Shown piece by piece: positions 1 to 10,381 of a DNA stretch of 64,000 nucleotides. A program made the translations under genes and the position numbers. The notes below the pieces were generated by a model, which ran no database searches, was not told where the DNA came from, and was given only the letters and a program-made list of their open reading frames with translations. The stretch's first letter is position 1; each line of letters starts with the position of its first letter. This DNA is from Cycas panzhihuaensis (taxonomy: Eukaryota > Cycadophyta). The stretch spans positions 79,243,741-79,307,740 of the forward strand of contig CM041465.1 in NCBI GenBank assembly GCA_023213395.1, read 5' to 3'.

Positions 1-1140
1 TCTATCTCCTTTTCAAAGTCCAAGGCTAGCTCCTGCGCATGTTTATATGATTTCAATGGATGGGATGCCATTGCATTCCTTAGCTTAGTGTTTAGTCCAT
101 TCACGAAAAAGGCACGCATGCTTAAATTCGTAGTCTTCTCATTATTGGTCATAGAAGCAACAATCATGTCTATTCTGCTGATATAGGTCATGACTAACTC
201 TCCTAGCTTTTGCTAGATTTTCCTTAGTGTTAGCTCTATAATATCATTGTTTCTATATTTTAGAAATCTCATTTCAAAATCTGTTTTGATCTCATTCCAT
301 GATTTGTGTTGGTCCAATTTCTTAAACCATGCCAATGGTACACCTCTTAGTGAATATGCAAACCTCCCCTTAATTTCATTTTCATCTGTGATTTTTTCAA
401 GATTAATTGATCTCTGAAATAAATAGATATGTTCTGCAACATTGGTTGAATCATCAAAGATGAGTTTCCCAAATTCCCTATGGTGCGCCATTGTAGACCT
501 ATCTTTCTTTTCTTCTCTTCCTTTTGCGGTGGGGTTGTTGCCTTCACTTCAAGAAACTTCTTGTAGAGTCTCCTTAGTGGCATCTATGCCCTGCTATTCT
601 CCTTCCCGAACAAGGGATTTTGGTGATTTTAGTTGGATGATCCCTGGTACTCCTAGTATTTCTATTGCTACCAGAGTTGTTATTATGTATGACTGATCCC
701 CATTTCCCTCTGGTGGATCTTCGAAAAGTTGTCTAATCAAGTGATTTTTCCCAATGTGCCTGGGAGCCTTCCTCCGCCTTTTCCTCGTTACCACTCAGGT
801 CCTTTGGAGTAGAGCCCAAACTTTGTTCTGTCTCGAGATTATTAGTTTCTTCTTCCTCCTATTTCATATCCTTCCCTTCAATATAATATTTCCTTGGAGC
901 AAGTGTGATTGTCATGGGCTCTCCTCAACCTCTATTTTCTATTTCCCGTGGTGTCTAGGCTCCACTTGCCTCAGATCCTTCTACTAACTCATTTTGCTCT
1001 TCTTTTTTCTTAACACTTCTCCTTGCTCTCCTTATCTTCTTCTCTCAGGACCATCTTAGGGCTCTCTGCCTGCTTGATTTTGGTATTTCTTGAGGTTTGG
1101 CTTATAACTCCTCTGCCTTTGAAGGCCATTTAGGTGGCAT
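1..1140 (-). pseudogene. gag of element G (broken, partial)
   Basis: The start is the minus-strand ATG at 1140, in the same MPPKRPS-like context as the gag starts of F (17828) and A (39928). The capsid-type domain is clear between about 490 and 1: FGKLIFDD, then a GVPLAW motif, then LGELVMTYISRID. It is similar throughout to element A's gag. Several frameshifts and stops split it, for example a stop at about 212. Gag forms the cytoplasmic retrotransposon particle; this copy cannot make an intact protein. The C-terminal part and knuckles lie outside the window. Confidence 0.8.
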
Positions 1141-1260
1141 TGGAAGGTCCCCCTGGCTGTCTAGGCTTAGTTAGAGCCTGCCATCACTGTGACAACTAGG
1201 GTGACTTGTTTTTTGTACATGGATTTTTTGGTTTCTCTTCTCTCCACTTAGTGGACTTAG

Positions 1261-1273
1261 GAAACGGAACCAA
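1261..1273 (-). other. Primer binding site of element G (tRNA-Glu type)
   Basis: The minus strand reads TTGGTTCCGTTTC directly after the LTR end. The 3' end of plant tRNA-Glu (CAACGGAACCA, from general knowledge) pairs with TGGTTCCGTTG, so this fits tRNA-Glu with one mismatch. Elements A, F and H have the near-identical TTGGTTCCATTGCC or TTGGTTCCATGGC in the same place. Confidence 0.65.
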
Positions 1274-2155
1274 TGTTGACTAATTTGTTGTCTCCTATTG
1301 CAAATCCTCACTTATCAAAGGTTTCCACTATAGTCTAGGGTGTGTGCAAGTGGTCAACATATACATTCTTCATTAATCAAGCCACATAAGTCCACATATA
1401 ACATACATTTCTCATGCATTCTTTAATAAGTACACATAATTGTTCATGTAACTCTTCTTATTTTATTATACAATAGTCAAAATTACATCATACAAGGTCC
1501 ATTCAACCTGACTGGTCAACCATACCAGATCAGGTACCACTGGAATCACTAACTCGGCTCTCACATCCATCCCAATGAGTGGATGTGATTATATACATTA
1601 TGCATTCCGGTTTCAGAACGATTGCGTCTATAGTCGTAATCATCCGTTTTCCCGAATGGATGCCTGTTTAGTCCTAATCCTGTTGTTAATGTTTAACCAT
1701 CCGTTCATTCATACAACTGTCCACGTGTCCTCTTCGTACCACAACCGTTCCTATCTGCTTACTTCGTTCCTCTACTCAACGTTCGTTGCTTCTATCCAAC
1801 GTTCATTCCTTTACTATTTGGTGCATTCTTGCTGCATAGTATCTGTTCCTATGATGGAATGGACTGCATTTCCTACTCTGTACTATCCATTCCTTATCCC
1901 GAATGCACCCCTATCTACTTATTGCGTTCCTCTACTCAACATCCGTTGCTTCTATCCAACATTCATTCCTTTACTATTTGGTGCATTCCTGCTGCATAGT
2001 ATCTGTTCCTACGATGGAATGGACTGCATTTCCTGCTCTGTACTATCCATTCCCTGTCCCGAATGCACCCCAATTGACTGTTCTACCAAAGTAACTGATG
2101 GTTCTTCATCCATTCTTATCCCCGAACGTATGGTGTCAAATATAATCACACTAGC
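1274..2155 (-). repeat. 5' LTR of element G (right end incomplete)
   Basis: It begins with TGTTGAC next to the primer site, as in the LTRs of F. It is full of GCATTC/GAATGC words, and its middle carries an exact-period tandem duplication (1751-2070). The expected CAACA at the other end is missing, and ORF3 sequence of element J begins at about 2160. The long open frame across 1575-2228 is a by-product of the tandem repeat and resembles no protein I know. Confidence 0.65.
1751..2070. repeat. Two 160-bp tandem copies inside an LTR
   Basis: Unit 1 is 1751-1910 and unit 2 is 1911-2070. Both start CTATCT(G/A)CTTA and end GAATGCACCC. They differ at only about a dozen positions by eye, so the duplication is younger than the decay of the element. 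It lies in the likely U3 part of the LTR. Confidence 0.9.
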
Positions 2156-2159
2156 CTCC

Positions 2160-3077
2160 ATTATATTGGGAACCCAAGCTTATGGAACAAATCATAGTAG
2201 CCCTAAAATTCAAAAGGGAGAAGATTAAGATAAATGCAGAGGCCATCCATGAAGTAATAGGGTTATCAAAAGAAGGAGAAATACCCATGGTCACAAAAAG
2301 GTCTGAGGTAGACCGAGAAATCTGGAAAAGGGAGTTATGTAATCCAAATACTCAGGTTTATTCTAGAGGAATTAAATTACAGACATAAGGGATAGGAAAT
2401 TGCAATGGGCAACAAAAATTATTGTAATTTGTTTTTTGTCAAAACAAAAGCATACATATATTCTAGGAGGTATGATGCCCTTATTAATAGCATTACGTGA
2501 TGGGGTCAAAATGAATTGGTGTGAACTTTTAGCAAACAATATGGAGCAACAGTTTGGGGAATTGCAAACTCACCCCTTTTGACAACCATCATTATTATTG
2601 GCCCTCTTATTTCAGCAATGTTCGGATATTAAATCTCCCTCTTTACCTATCCAACCAGTGGATCCTATGATTAAGAAATGGATAAATATCATGCTGAGTA
2701 CCACTCAAGACCTAAGAGTGAAAAGGCAAGTAAAAATAGAAATGACTAAAATCTTGAAGTGGATTCAGCACAAACCTAGAACTCCCTTCCCTTTATGACA
2801 GAGTCAAGTCATGAAGAAGGGTGTTAAACGAGGAAGAGAACAAGAAGAAGTAGAGGAGATACCTGAAGAGTGGGAGTTGAAGCCTCCACTTCTAGTAGTA
2901 ACAAAACTAGGGGAGGGTTCTTCTCAACAACCCTCAAGCGAAAAGGGTAAACAAATAATTCAACTTTTAGAGGAATTAGAACAAGGTTACAATTCAAAAA
3001 TCTTAGAATTACAGGAAAAGATTAAAGAGAAAGATACAATCATAGCTACTTTAACCTAAATTAATGAGGAAATGTTA
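2160..3077 (+). pseudogene. ORF3 of element J (N-terminally truncated, broken)
   Basis: Similar along its length to ORF3 of A (52787-53857): ELMEQII, then KRSEVDREIW, then KHTYILGGMM, then SLLLALLF, a basic stretch, and a C-terminal coiled coil with LQEKIKEKDTIIATLT. A frameshift lies between 2388 and 2400. Stops at about 2580 and 2796 interrupt the second frame, the first being CGA to TGA relative to A. The first 60 or so residues are missing. Function unknown: no signal peptide or membrane segment is visible, so I do not call it an envelope protein. Confidence 0.8.
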
Positions 3078-3217
3078 TGAGCTATAGAGCCACCAAGGGA
3101 ACAGGGACTACAGGTGCTGTCCTAATTCAAGAAGGAAGGAGGAAGAAAACATAAAACGTTTTTGAAAATTTTGAATTGAGCAAGGATTCTCAACCATTTT
3201 TGTTGACCCTGGATAGA

Positions 3218-3939
3218 TGTTGCAAACAAAATAGACACCTGTGCATTTGAGAAGAGGAATGCATGGTTAATTTTGGTTTGATACAATTGATAAATGCATG
3301 GAAACCGTTTAGCAAACATTCGGGAAATAGAACGGACGGAAAAACAATCATAAACAAGCAGTACAAATGATCGTTCCATCATAGGAATGCACCACACAGG
3401 AAGGAAATGTATACTGCACAATGAAGGAACACACCAGAAATGCTCGTGGAACGGATTAAACAAGAAAAGGATGCATGGAGCAAACCATACAGATGTACGA
3501 ATGAATTAACCAACTAAGTAATGGATTAGTTAGCAAAGGGCATGTGTTAAGGAAAAGGAATGGTTGTGACTTTTGGTCATAACCATTCCTCAGCAGGGAT
3601 GCATGGTGTATATAAACACATCTTATCAATGGGATGGATGTGAGAGCCCCGAGTTAAGTGATCCTTTGGAACCTAGTCTAGTACAAATAACCATTCCAAC
3701 ATTGTACGAATAGAATATGTTGTAGTCTTTGACTATTGTTTAATAATATCACATAGTTACGTGGAATATATTTATACTCAATGAGGAATGCATGATGTCT
3801 ATTGTGTTTATAATTGTATTGTGGACTTATGAGGCACAATTTAATATATGAATATGTATGTTGACCATGAAGACACCCTATACTATAGTGGAAACCTCGA
3901 CAAGTGGATATCTCAGCAGGGGCAGATATTGAGTCAACA
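3218..3939 (+). repeat. 3' LTR of element J
   Basis: Runs from TGTTGCAAAC to GAGTCAACA, about 722 bp. It is preceded by the family's conserved stretch containing GAGCAAGGAT. GAATGC/GCATTC words recur as in the G LTR. It abuts chromovirus leader sequence at 3940. Confidence 0.75.
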
Positions 3940-4990
3940 AGGGGGGTGGGGGGAAATTGGGCTGAATTTTTGCAGATTATCTTCAAATTCCCGCTTCAAA
4001 ACAAAACTTTGATACCACTTGAAGTGACAAATTTTACTTGTATAGGAATCTCTTGAGAAAATCCTTTGAAAATAATAGCTCTGTTGGAAGTATAAAGTGC
4101 TCCGATCGCACGTGTTATACCTCTTGATACAGATTAGAGATGAAAACAGTTGGAACAAGGAAAATAATGCTTCTAAAATATAGCTAAAATTTATTTGCAA
4201 GGGCAGTGATGTGTATCTTTAGAGAAGGACTGGAAAATGGTTCATATAGATGCCAAAAATGCTCTTACTATCACTACCCTCTTCGAGGCGAGGTTCCCTC
4301 CAAATAGTGTAGCCCTAAGGGTGAGTAAGTAACGGCCTTAAGGCTGAATTTACAACAGTCCAAACTCGGTTCTAAGATGCCCAAATGAGGCCACAAATCC
4401 TTCTTAAATAGGCGGCTAAAAGATACTAATATAAGCCGGCCAGAAAAGGGGTATAAATCCACCCAAAACCAAGATTGGAAGTCAACTAGAACTTTTCCAA
4501 AATCTGGCAGGCTAAAAATTTCAAATGGCCATAACTTTTGTTGTAGATGTTGGAATTGACTTTCATTTGAACCGTTGGAATCTTGGTTCAGTGACCTTTG
4601 ATTTTAATGGTCACATGGTATAGTTTTGATCAGATTTTGGAATGCTACACACACCCCTTGCATCTAAGATTAACACCCCCCCTCAAAGAGTGTACATCTT
4701 GGGCAAGAAAGTCATGGGTAATATAATCCAATGTATGAAGGAATAGTTGGACAAAATTCAAATAGAATAGGATAATTGTGAGGTGAAAAGACAAGACATT
4801 GGAATAGGCACTAGTAGAAAAAACTACGAAACTAGAGAATTTGGCAAACTTAAATGAAGACATAGAAGTTGAATTCAAGCATACAATGCAACAACAGCAT
4901 GGGGATGTGTGCAAAAGGGAACTACAAGGGTAGTTCAAGAGCAAAGGTGAAAGAGAATAACCTGCTACAAAAACCAAAATTTTGAGATAG
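3940..4990 (-). mobile_element. Element Q: chromovirus remnant with one LTR between two internal ends
   Basis: Read on the minus strand there is a purine tract at about 4690-4676 (CTTTGAGGGGGGG), then an LTR, then an initiator-Met-type primer site (4019-4008, TGGTATCAAAG) and about 70 bp of leader. Both flanks are therefore internal sequence. Such an order arises when two tandem copies share an LTR, or from recombination between copies. The stretch 4691-4990 is probably decayed 3' internal sequence. I recognise no protein in it. Confidence 0.6.
4020..4675 (-). repeat. LTR of element Q
   Basis: Plus-strand start TGAAGTGAC, end GATTAACA. It shares blocks with the L and K LTRs: the block following TGTAGCATTCC, the putative TATA region CTATTTAAG, and the motif CCTCGCCTCGAAGAGG (minus strand at about 4270-4290). 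Primer-site homology to element K (CTGATACCACTTG) fixes the left edge. Confidence 0.7.
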
Positions 4991-5715
4991 TTTGACATTC
5001 CTAGGCATCATTTTTTATAGTTGAGCAAGGATGCCCAGCCTTTTCCAAACCCCTAGATAGATGTACACATAAAACTAGCACATGGACACTTGGAATGTTT
5101 GGGAACGACCCTAGCAATGGCTCTAGCAGCAGAATGGCAAAAATGAGAGGGTAAAATAGTGAAAAACATACTTTCAAATGGTTGCAATGGCTATAAGAAT
5201 GGCTGGAATTGTTACAGTTTGACAATATGGCTCTTGGGAAATAGTTGATAGTCTATCACAAAATATGAATGGCTAAAAAGGAATGGGAATGGTTCTCTTC
5301 CACTCCAATGACTACGATGAAAAGTGTTCATATGGACCTATGAAAAAGGCATTATTAATGAGTTGTAATTATGATTTGTTATGAAAAATTTGAAATTCAT
5401 GTGTCATAATTGTATTATTTGGGTCAAAATGGTTGTAAAAAGGGTATAAATAGTGCATTATCACCCTAGTTTCGATGTGACAGCCAATCTATTCAAGTAT
5501 AGCTAGCTGTGAAGCAATGTATTTGGCTATTGTTTAATAGAATTAGGAGTTTTGTGCAAAAAGTGCGCCTATTGCATATGAGTATGCTTGTGTGAGTGTT
5601 TTCTTTATGTTATATCCATGTGTGTATGAGTGCTAACATGCAGTGGCAAGGTGACAAGGTAAGCAAGGCTTGAAAAAATGTCAAGGACAATTAGCATCCC
5701 ATGCTTTAGTCAACA
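4991..5715 (+). mobile_element. Element S: 3' end of a gypsy element with its LTR (5062-5715)
   Basis: The stretch GTTGAGCAAGGATGCCCA at about 5020 matches the segment that precedes the 3' LTR in A, F and J. The LTR runs from TGTACACAT (5062) to AGTCAACA (5715), about 654 bp, with a TATA-like GGGTATAAATAG at about 5438. Nothing internal beyond this 3' tail is recognisable. The sequence after 5715 is not repeated elsewhere in the window. Confidence 0.65.
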
Positions 5716-6821
5716 ATAATTAAGTATTCCAATGAACAATGTTATAGCCATTTGTATAATCTCTTGCTTATCATTGATGGTTGTGAGAAGACCTTTGGAC
5801 TTTCTTATTGTTAATCTATTTTGACTTTGCCCAATCCAAGCACTTGAATCATTGATGCATGCATGATTACAGAGGCTCTATTCATGTATAGTGTAATGAG
5901 AGAAAGGGATTGATGTGGATCAAGTAAGCCAAAATTACCACCCAGGAACTTTGCAGTGTAAACAAAGCAAACCCACATTGCAACAATTGTTCATAGATAC
6001 ATATAAACTCGTAGGATTTAGTTTTATATTCTATAATTATAGGGACTACAAGAATATTCAAATTAGGCTAATATGAATTAGAACAAAGGATACATATACA
6101 ATGGATTTAATTGCATGTAAGTTCTATGCATGTGTAAAGGCTTGTATAGTTATATTGTGATAGTTCATTTGGGTTTCTTTAGTATATTTTTCAGTTCTAT
6201 GTAATTGTTGAAACCTTTTTTGATTAATAATTGAAACAGCAATTGTCTTTCAAAAGAAAGAAAAAAATTATCGTAAAGTCCATTAGTGACCACAGGGAAG
6301 TCAATTGGACCAGTAAAAGTATATCTAGTAAAAACATAGATGGTAAGAATGCATTAAGCATCTCCATAATATGCTCTAATATTAAACTGGTTGTTTGGTG
6401 TCACATTCAAAAAAGGATCCCATATAGTTTGCATGCACTATATGACAAGATGGTACAATATAAGACAAGAAATTACAACACAGAAACAAGTTTTAATTTG
6501 ATGTATTTGGTTTAAATGCAAATTCAAACTAGAAATTTTCACTATCTACGTAAGGAAATTTACAGATTTCACTGAGCAGAATTAATTATATTATACAGTT
6601 AATCATGCAATCAGATGGTAGATGAGGCAAGAATCTTTCTTCTATTGCCTAATATTAGTGTATTTCATAAAAATAATCTTAATACAAGAAGGATTGGAGC
6701 AGATGCGTATGATACACTTCTTTTCTCTTAATTGGATATTTTCAATTACTTAGGGTTTCCTAATGTACTCAGAAATTGGCACTTTACATAATATGTTTCT
6801 TTCCTCAGCACAATGCATTAC
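5716..6821. other. Putative intron or low-copy DNA downstream of the last visible epsilon-tubulin exon
   Basis: AT-rich sequence without LTR, element or tRNA signals and without convincing open frames. The exon at 6822 ends in a good GT donor with one base of the next codon, so the gene must continue. I looked on the minus strand for the next tubulin segment (around a DLNEI/VPFP motif) and did not find it, so the following exon lies beyond this stretch. Confidence 0.5.
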
Positions 6822-6998
6822 CATTGAGTGGTCCTTCAAATCGCATGGAGCTTGTCATGTGCAGCAAAAGATTTGCAATTACTGAATTCATCTCATCAAA
6901 TGCTCTGCCTTTGGTAAATCCATGACCTTTTAACCCCCTTGAAGCTATGATGGAAGGTTGAGTGCCACTGTTTGCACATAAAAGAAGTGCATGTTGCA
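6822..6998 (-). CDS. TUBE1: Epsilon-tubulin exon (loop before FDEMN through RFEGPLN)
   Basis: This 177-bp minus-strand exon is bounded by TTCTTACAG and G|GTAATG. It encodes a stretch containing KGRAFDEMNSVIANLLL and TSSMRFEGPLN, matching the conserved epsilon-tubulin block KPFDAMNNIVANLLLNLTSSARFEGSLN-type sequence in order and spacing. It begins with two bases of a split codon and ends with one. No stop or frameshift is present. An intervening short exon is needed to link it in phase to the exon at 8046-8126; I could not place it with confidence. Epsilon-tubulin acts in centriole triplet assembly. Confidence 0.85.
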
Positions 6999-8045
6999 CT
7001 GTAAGAATTATAAATAATAGCAATATGTTTCATTTCAATCACTACGAGAACTTTCAAAAAATCATAAATTCCTTAGCCTTTTTATTCCACATAAGTTGCA
7101 AATATAAATATGTAAACATGCAGGGAAATACCCCTTCACTTTGTTATCTTAATACACGTATAGAACATCAAGGTATGAACAAGATAAATAAGAGGAGTGA
7201 CCAGTCATACAATGGAGACGACACACAGTTAAATACTTTCATATGACCCCAAACTAAAAGTACCACTATGACACCAACAATTGTCTGCGCTAATATAATT
7301 AAATAGATAAACAGTAAACTGAAATCATAAACTTGTAACTAATAAGTTCCTCTAGTTATCAGATTTATCATTGGTTTGTTAGAAGCAAGAAAATAGTAGG
7401 CCAAACTCTTCATTTATTCCAACTATGAATGATGAAGTTCAACCACCACTTGAACATTTGAGCCTTCAAAGTTGATAGAAAAGTAGAACATGTCTATCAT
7501 TAACTTATTGTGGTCTATGGTCAGTCTACACAACAAATAACTGCAAGGAGTAATCCACAAATTAGTCTGTGACCCTTCAAAGAACCTTCTACAAAGTTGT
7601 GTTTGAAACATTCTCATATTAATTTGGAAATAACTGTAACAATTCTACAAAGTGATTATGTTTTATTATTTCCATACTAAGGTTCCACATCAGCTGCAGA
7701 AATATTTGCATTGAAATTGTGGCAGAAAGAAGTGTTCAAGACTCAGATATGAATTGTGCACTACTTTGGTTAGGGTTGAGATATTCAAAGACTCTGGTCT
7801 TGAAGCCTGACTGGTTGAATCAAATGACCCTACCAAATCACAAAGCTCACAATAGAGTTATAAACCAATTGAAGCACTCTTCCTACACAAATATTGCAAT
7901 CTTTGATTCCGTTATTTACCATTGATTAATAACTGTTTAACTTCTAGGCACTAATTGTTATTAAAGAAAAATTGTGCAATCCTACTAGCTACTGCTGCAT
8001 AATATTAGGTTCTAGAATTATCGGTACTATACAAAGAAAGCATAC
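6999..8045 (-). other. Intron sequence that must hold one short unplaced epsilon-tubulin exon
   Basis: The exon ending at 8046 leaves two bases of a codon, and the exon starting at 6998 needs one base from before. A connecting exon of length 2 modulo 3 is therefore required. Two tiny minus-strand candidates with AG and GT borders and an open frame exist (17 nt near 7870-7888; 14 nt near 7795-7810), but neither is diagnostic. Apart from this I see only AT-rich DNA. Confidence 0.45.
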
Positions 8046-8126
8046 CTTAGAAGGTCAAGTAATGCTTGATTTTCAATAGGCAACACACAGTCAGCATGCT
8101 CTGCTAACATCCCTACAGATAGAAGG
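8046..8126 (-). CDS. TUBE1: Epsilon-tubulin exon (EHADCVLP)
   Basis: This 81-bp exon follows CTTTGTAG and ends before GTATG. It encodes MLAEHADCVLPIENQALL, the epsilon-tubulin counterpart of EHADCVLPIDNQ. A second AG 14 bases downstream could serve as acceptor. I chose the upstream one because it keeps the residue count between PYNS and EHADC equal to that of the human protein. Phase 2 in, phase 2 out. Confidence 0.88.
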
Positions 8127-8271
8127 CTACAAAGACACAAGCAAGCAACACATGTAATGCATAAGAAATCAACACAAAACTCCTATGCCTGCACACAGTA
8201 CTATCATATGTGGACAGATAAATCCTTTAAATCATCAAGAACCTAGAACATCAATGATGGTATCAAAAAAC

Positions 8272-8354
8272 CTGTTATATGGAGATGTAACAACATCATC
8301 AGCAGAAGAGGGAAAGATGGACATTGTAAGGCGATGTATCTCGGGATAAACATC
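8272..8354 (-). CDS. TUBE1: Epsilon-tubulin exon (DVYPEIHR to PYN)
   Basis: This 83-bp exon is bounded by TTTGCAG and AG|GTTTTTTG. It encodes DVYPEIHRLTMSIFPSS followed by ADDVVTSPYN, aligning without gaps to the epsilon-tubulin stretch after the glycine-rich loop. The DDVVTSPYN block distinguishes epsilon- from alpha-, beta- and gamma-tubulin. Phase 0 in, phase 2 out; no lesions. Confidence 0.9.
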
Positions 8355-8608
8355 CTGCAAATGCAATGTGACATCAGAAAACTTTATGAATGAGAAACCA
8401 AAAATCTAAATTAATCAGAAAAATTTGGCAAAACATGATTGGTACAAGAACAAGTAGAAAGTCAAGGAATGCTGAAAACATGAAAGGCCAAAATTCAACA
8501 TGCGATTAACTAAAATTTGTCTAAAGGGTGTGGAGTTATTTCTTTAAGTCAATCATGCAAAACAAATTTAAAAACTGCCACCTGGATACAATATCAACAA
8601 GTACTCAC

Positions 8609-8707
8609 ATGAAGAAGTTCCAGAACATAACTGCCAAGCCCAGATCCAGTGCCTCCACCAAGAGAATGAAGCATAAAAAATCCTTGTAATGATTCACATG
8701 GCTCAAC
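8609..8707 (-). CDS. TUBE1: Epsilon-tubulin exon with the GTP-binding GGGTGSG loop
   Basis: This 99-bp exon (33 codons, phase 0 at both ends) lies between TTGACAG and GTGAGTAC. It encodes [20 protein letters not shown] followed by [20 protein letters not shown] is the tubulin/FtsZ phosphate-binding T4 loop. [12 protein letters not shown] corresponds to the preceding strand in epsilon-tubulin. All residues expected for nucleotide binding are present, which argues for a functional gene. Confidence 0.92.
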
Positions 8708-8804
8708 CTGTCAATATTTCTGAAGTAACATATTTACCAATAGTATCTCCATTGAAATTTGCTCGCAACAAACGATTAAGAGTAATGGGAAATGGCTTGC
8801 GTAC

Positions 8805-8871
8805 CTCACGACGTATCTTATCTAGGATTGATTCTCCATATTGTGGGCCGTAGACATCATGCCCATGAGCC
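8805..8871 (-). CDS. TUBE1: Epsilon-tubulin exon (AHGHDVYG)
   Basis: This 67-bp exon lies between GTGTGTAG and GTACGC. It begins with the last base of a split codon, presumably the Trp of the tubulin NNWAxGH motif, and encodes AHGHDVYGPQYGESILDKIR. It joins in phase 0 to the next exon. Upstream exons with the N-terminal QVGQCGNQIG region were sought on the minus strand to the right and not found. They may lie beyond long, element-filled introns or outside the window. Confidence 0.88.
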
Positions 8872-9582
8872 CTACACACCACAATTACAAATGTGAAAGT
8901 CATACCTTTTCTGAGATTCCCAATAATGAGAAAGCTTCACAACCATAGCTAAATGATGCATCTTTGTTCATCGTGAAAAAACATAAAAATATGGAAACTC
9001 ACAAGTATTGCATCATCCAAAAAGAGTTTTAAGCTTCCCCCATATATCCTTTTGGGCATGACAGAATCACATAGCAGGCATAGTTGATGGAGAGAACTTG
9101 ACTCTGGTTAGTAAGTGATAGGAGGAACAAAATATAGTTCTAAAAGGCAAATTATCTATGGCTGCTCCCTAATTACAAACTGACTTGATTGGTGGTAAGA
9201 AAAGCTGTGCATGAAACAAACAAAGGGGTGTATCCCAAAATTTTAAGGTAGATGAATTACATAAATAGATATGTCTCATGTTACAAGATAAAAATTGCCT
9301 CTAAAACACATAAAAATATGAATTTTAAGACATCAAATGGTTAACATGTGAGACTCATGCATAGGTACCAAGAGAGATTCCTCTCACATGCCCATTTGAG
9401 AATCCCAATAGATGGATTGCTAAGATAATATTCTGTATATGCATGCACGTTGGGGTGAGAGTAGCTTAGCATTCATTCTTGATAGGTTCATGTGGAGATT
9501 TGGAGAAGCCTTAATGAAGGGCACACTTGCGGAATGACAAGCAAACCCTAAGAAGCAATTTTTAGCTGCCATAAAAGAGAAA
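8872..9582. other. Putative upstream intron of epsilon-tubulin
   Basis: Contains no recognised element or exon. Two minus-strand sequences look like good donors (AAAG|GTATGAC near 8910 and CTT|GTGAGTTTC near 9000), but the codons before them do not match the expected tubulin segment, so no exon is called. Confidence 0.4.
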
Positions 9583-10381
9583 TGCATCTATCTTAGACAA
9601 AGGAAATCCTATTCAGAAACACCAAAAGATGTAAGTATGTATGTAGTGGATTTGGCTTCAGAACACTTGGGAACAATTAGGGACGTTTCTAGGAATGGTT
9701 ATGAAAGAAGATCCATGTAGTGTTTCCTTCCTCAGCTCTGGTCAACTTCAAGATACAGAAATAAGATAATCTGGCTGACTTTCATCCTACATTCTGGCTG
9801 ACTTCATTTGTATATTCCGGCTGACATCTTAATACATTTAGTCAACTTCATTTGTATATTTTGACCAACTTCTTAATATATTGTGGCCGACTTATATTAA
9901 TTTCTGGCCAAACTTAATAAAATCTGTTTTGAGCCACCTATTTAAAGGGGGTTTTGGATCCTCCTTGGGGCATCATTGTGCCCTTTTGGACCGCTGTATT
10001 TTTTCCCCTTAGGGCTGCTATCAGGAGGGAACCTCGCCTCAAAGAGGAAGTTGGACTTAAATGAAATATATGTAAGGTTTTCGTATTGCATTTTTACTTA
10101 TTTATTTGATATTTTTCAAGTCTCTTGGTCCTATTCGCATGCCAGAAGTACATGATATTTTCAGATAAGTGTATGCATTTTTGTACCTTGGTAGTATTTT
10201 GTGTGTGTGAGTAGCTATTTCCTATATAATTTTTCTGCAATTCGCCACAATTATTCTGTGTGGTGCATTACTGATAATTATTCTATCTTTAGTAATGCTT
10301 TCATATCTGAAATTAGCATAGATCCATGTTTATTTCATTGATTTTGGTGTGAATTCCCATTGGAATTCCCACAATCCAACA
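9583..10381 (+). repeat. Element T: probable solo LTR
   Basis: Starts TGCATCTATC and ends AATCCAACA, flanked by AGAAA at 9578-9582 and 10382-10386. It contains a CTATTTAAAGG box at about 9940 and the motif CCTCGCCTCAAAGAGG at about 10030-10048, seen in the LTRs of K, L, O and Q. No primer site follows it. The left edge rests only on the five-base repeat and the TG, so it could be off. The segment 9770-9920 has four loose repeats of (C/T)TGGCTGACTT-like words. Confidence 0.5.

Larger units (their letters stand above)
1..2155 (-). mobile_element. Element G: 5' part of a Ty3/gypsy retrotransposon, minus strand
   Basis: Read on the minus strand, an LTR is followed by a tRNA-Glu-like primer site and then gag, which runs off the left edge. 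The gag and primer site match elements A and F here, so this is the same gypsy family. The outer LTR end is not intact: sequence changes to a plus-strand relative (J) at about 2155 with no terminal CA repeat visible, so a rearrangement or truncation lies there. Only the 5' third of the element is in view. Confidence 0.8.
2156..3939 (+). mobile_element. Element J: 3' end of a Ty3/gypsy element, plus strand
   Basis: It holds only the extra 3' reading frame (ORF3) and the 3' LTR of the A/E/F family. The left side is truncated inside ORF3 at about 2160. It is joined head-on to element G, which is in the opposite orientation, so the two are not one element. The purine-rich stretch 3129-3149 precedes the LTR by 68 nt, as in the other family members. 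Confidence 0.8.

Noticed and set aside
1575-2228. 217-codon open frame
   Set aside because: It lies in an LTR and is kept open by the 160-bp tandem duplication (not a multiple of 3, but stop-poor C/T-rich sequence). No protein motif.
8121-8127. Downstream acceptor (CTGTAG) for the EHADC exon
   Set aside because: It would remove about five residues that epsilon-tubulins have; the upstream AG gives equal length.
9000-9060. Possible extra tubulin exon before GTGAGTTTC
   Set aside because: Encoded residues (LKLFLDDAIL) do not match the segment expected before NNWAHGH, and the phase is wrong.
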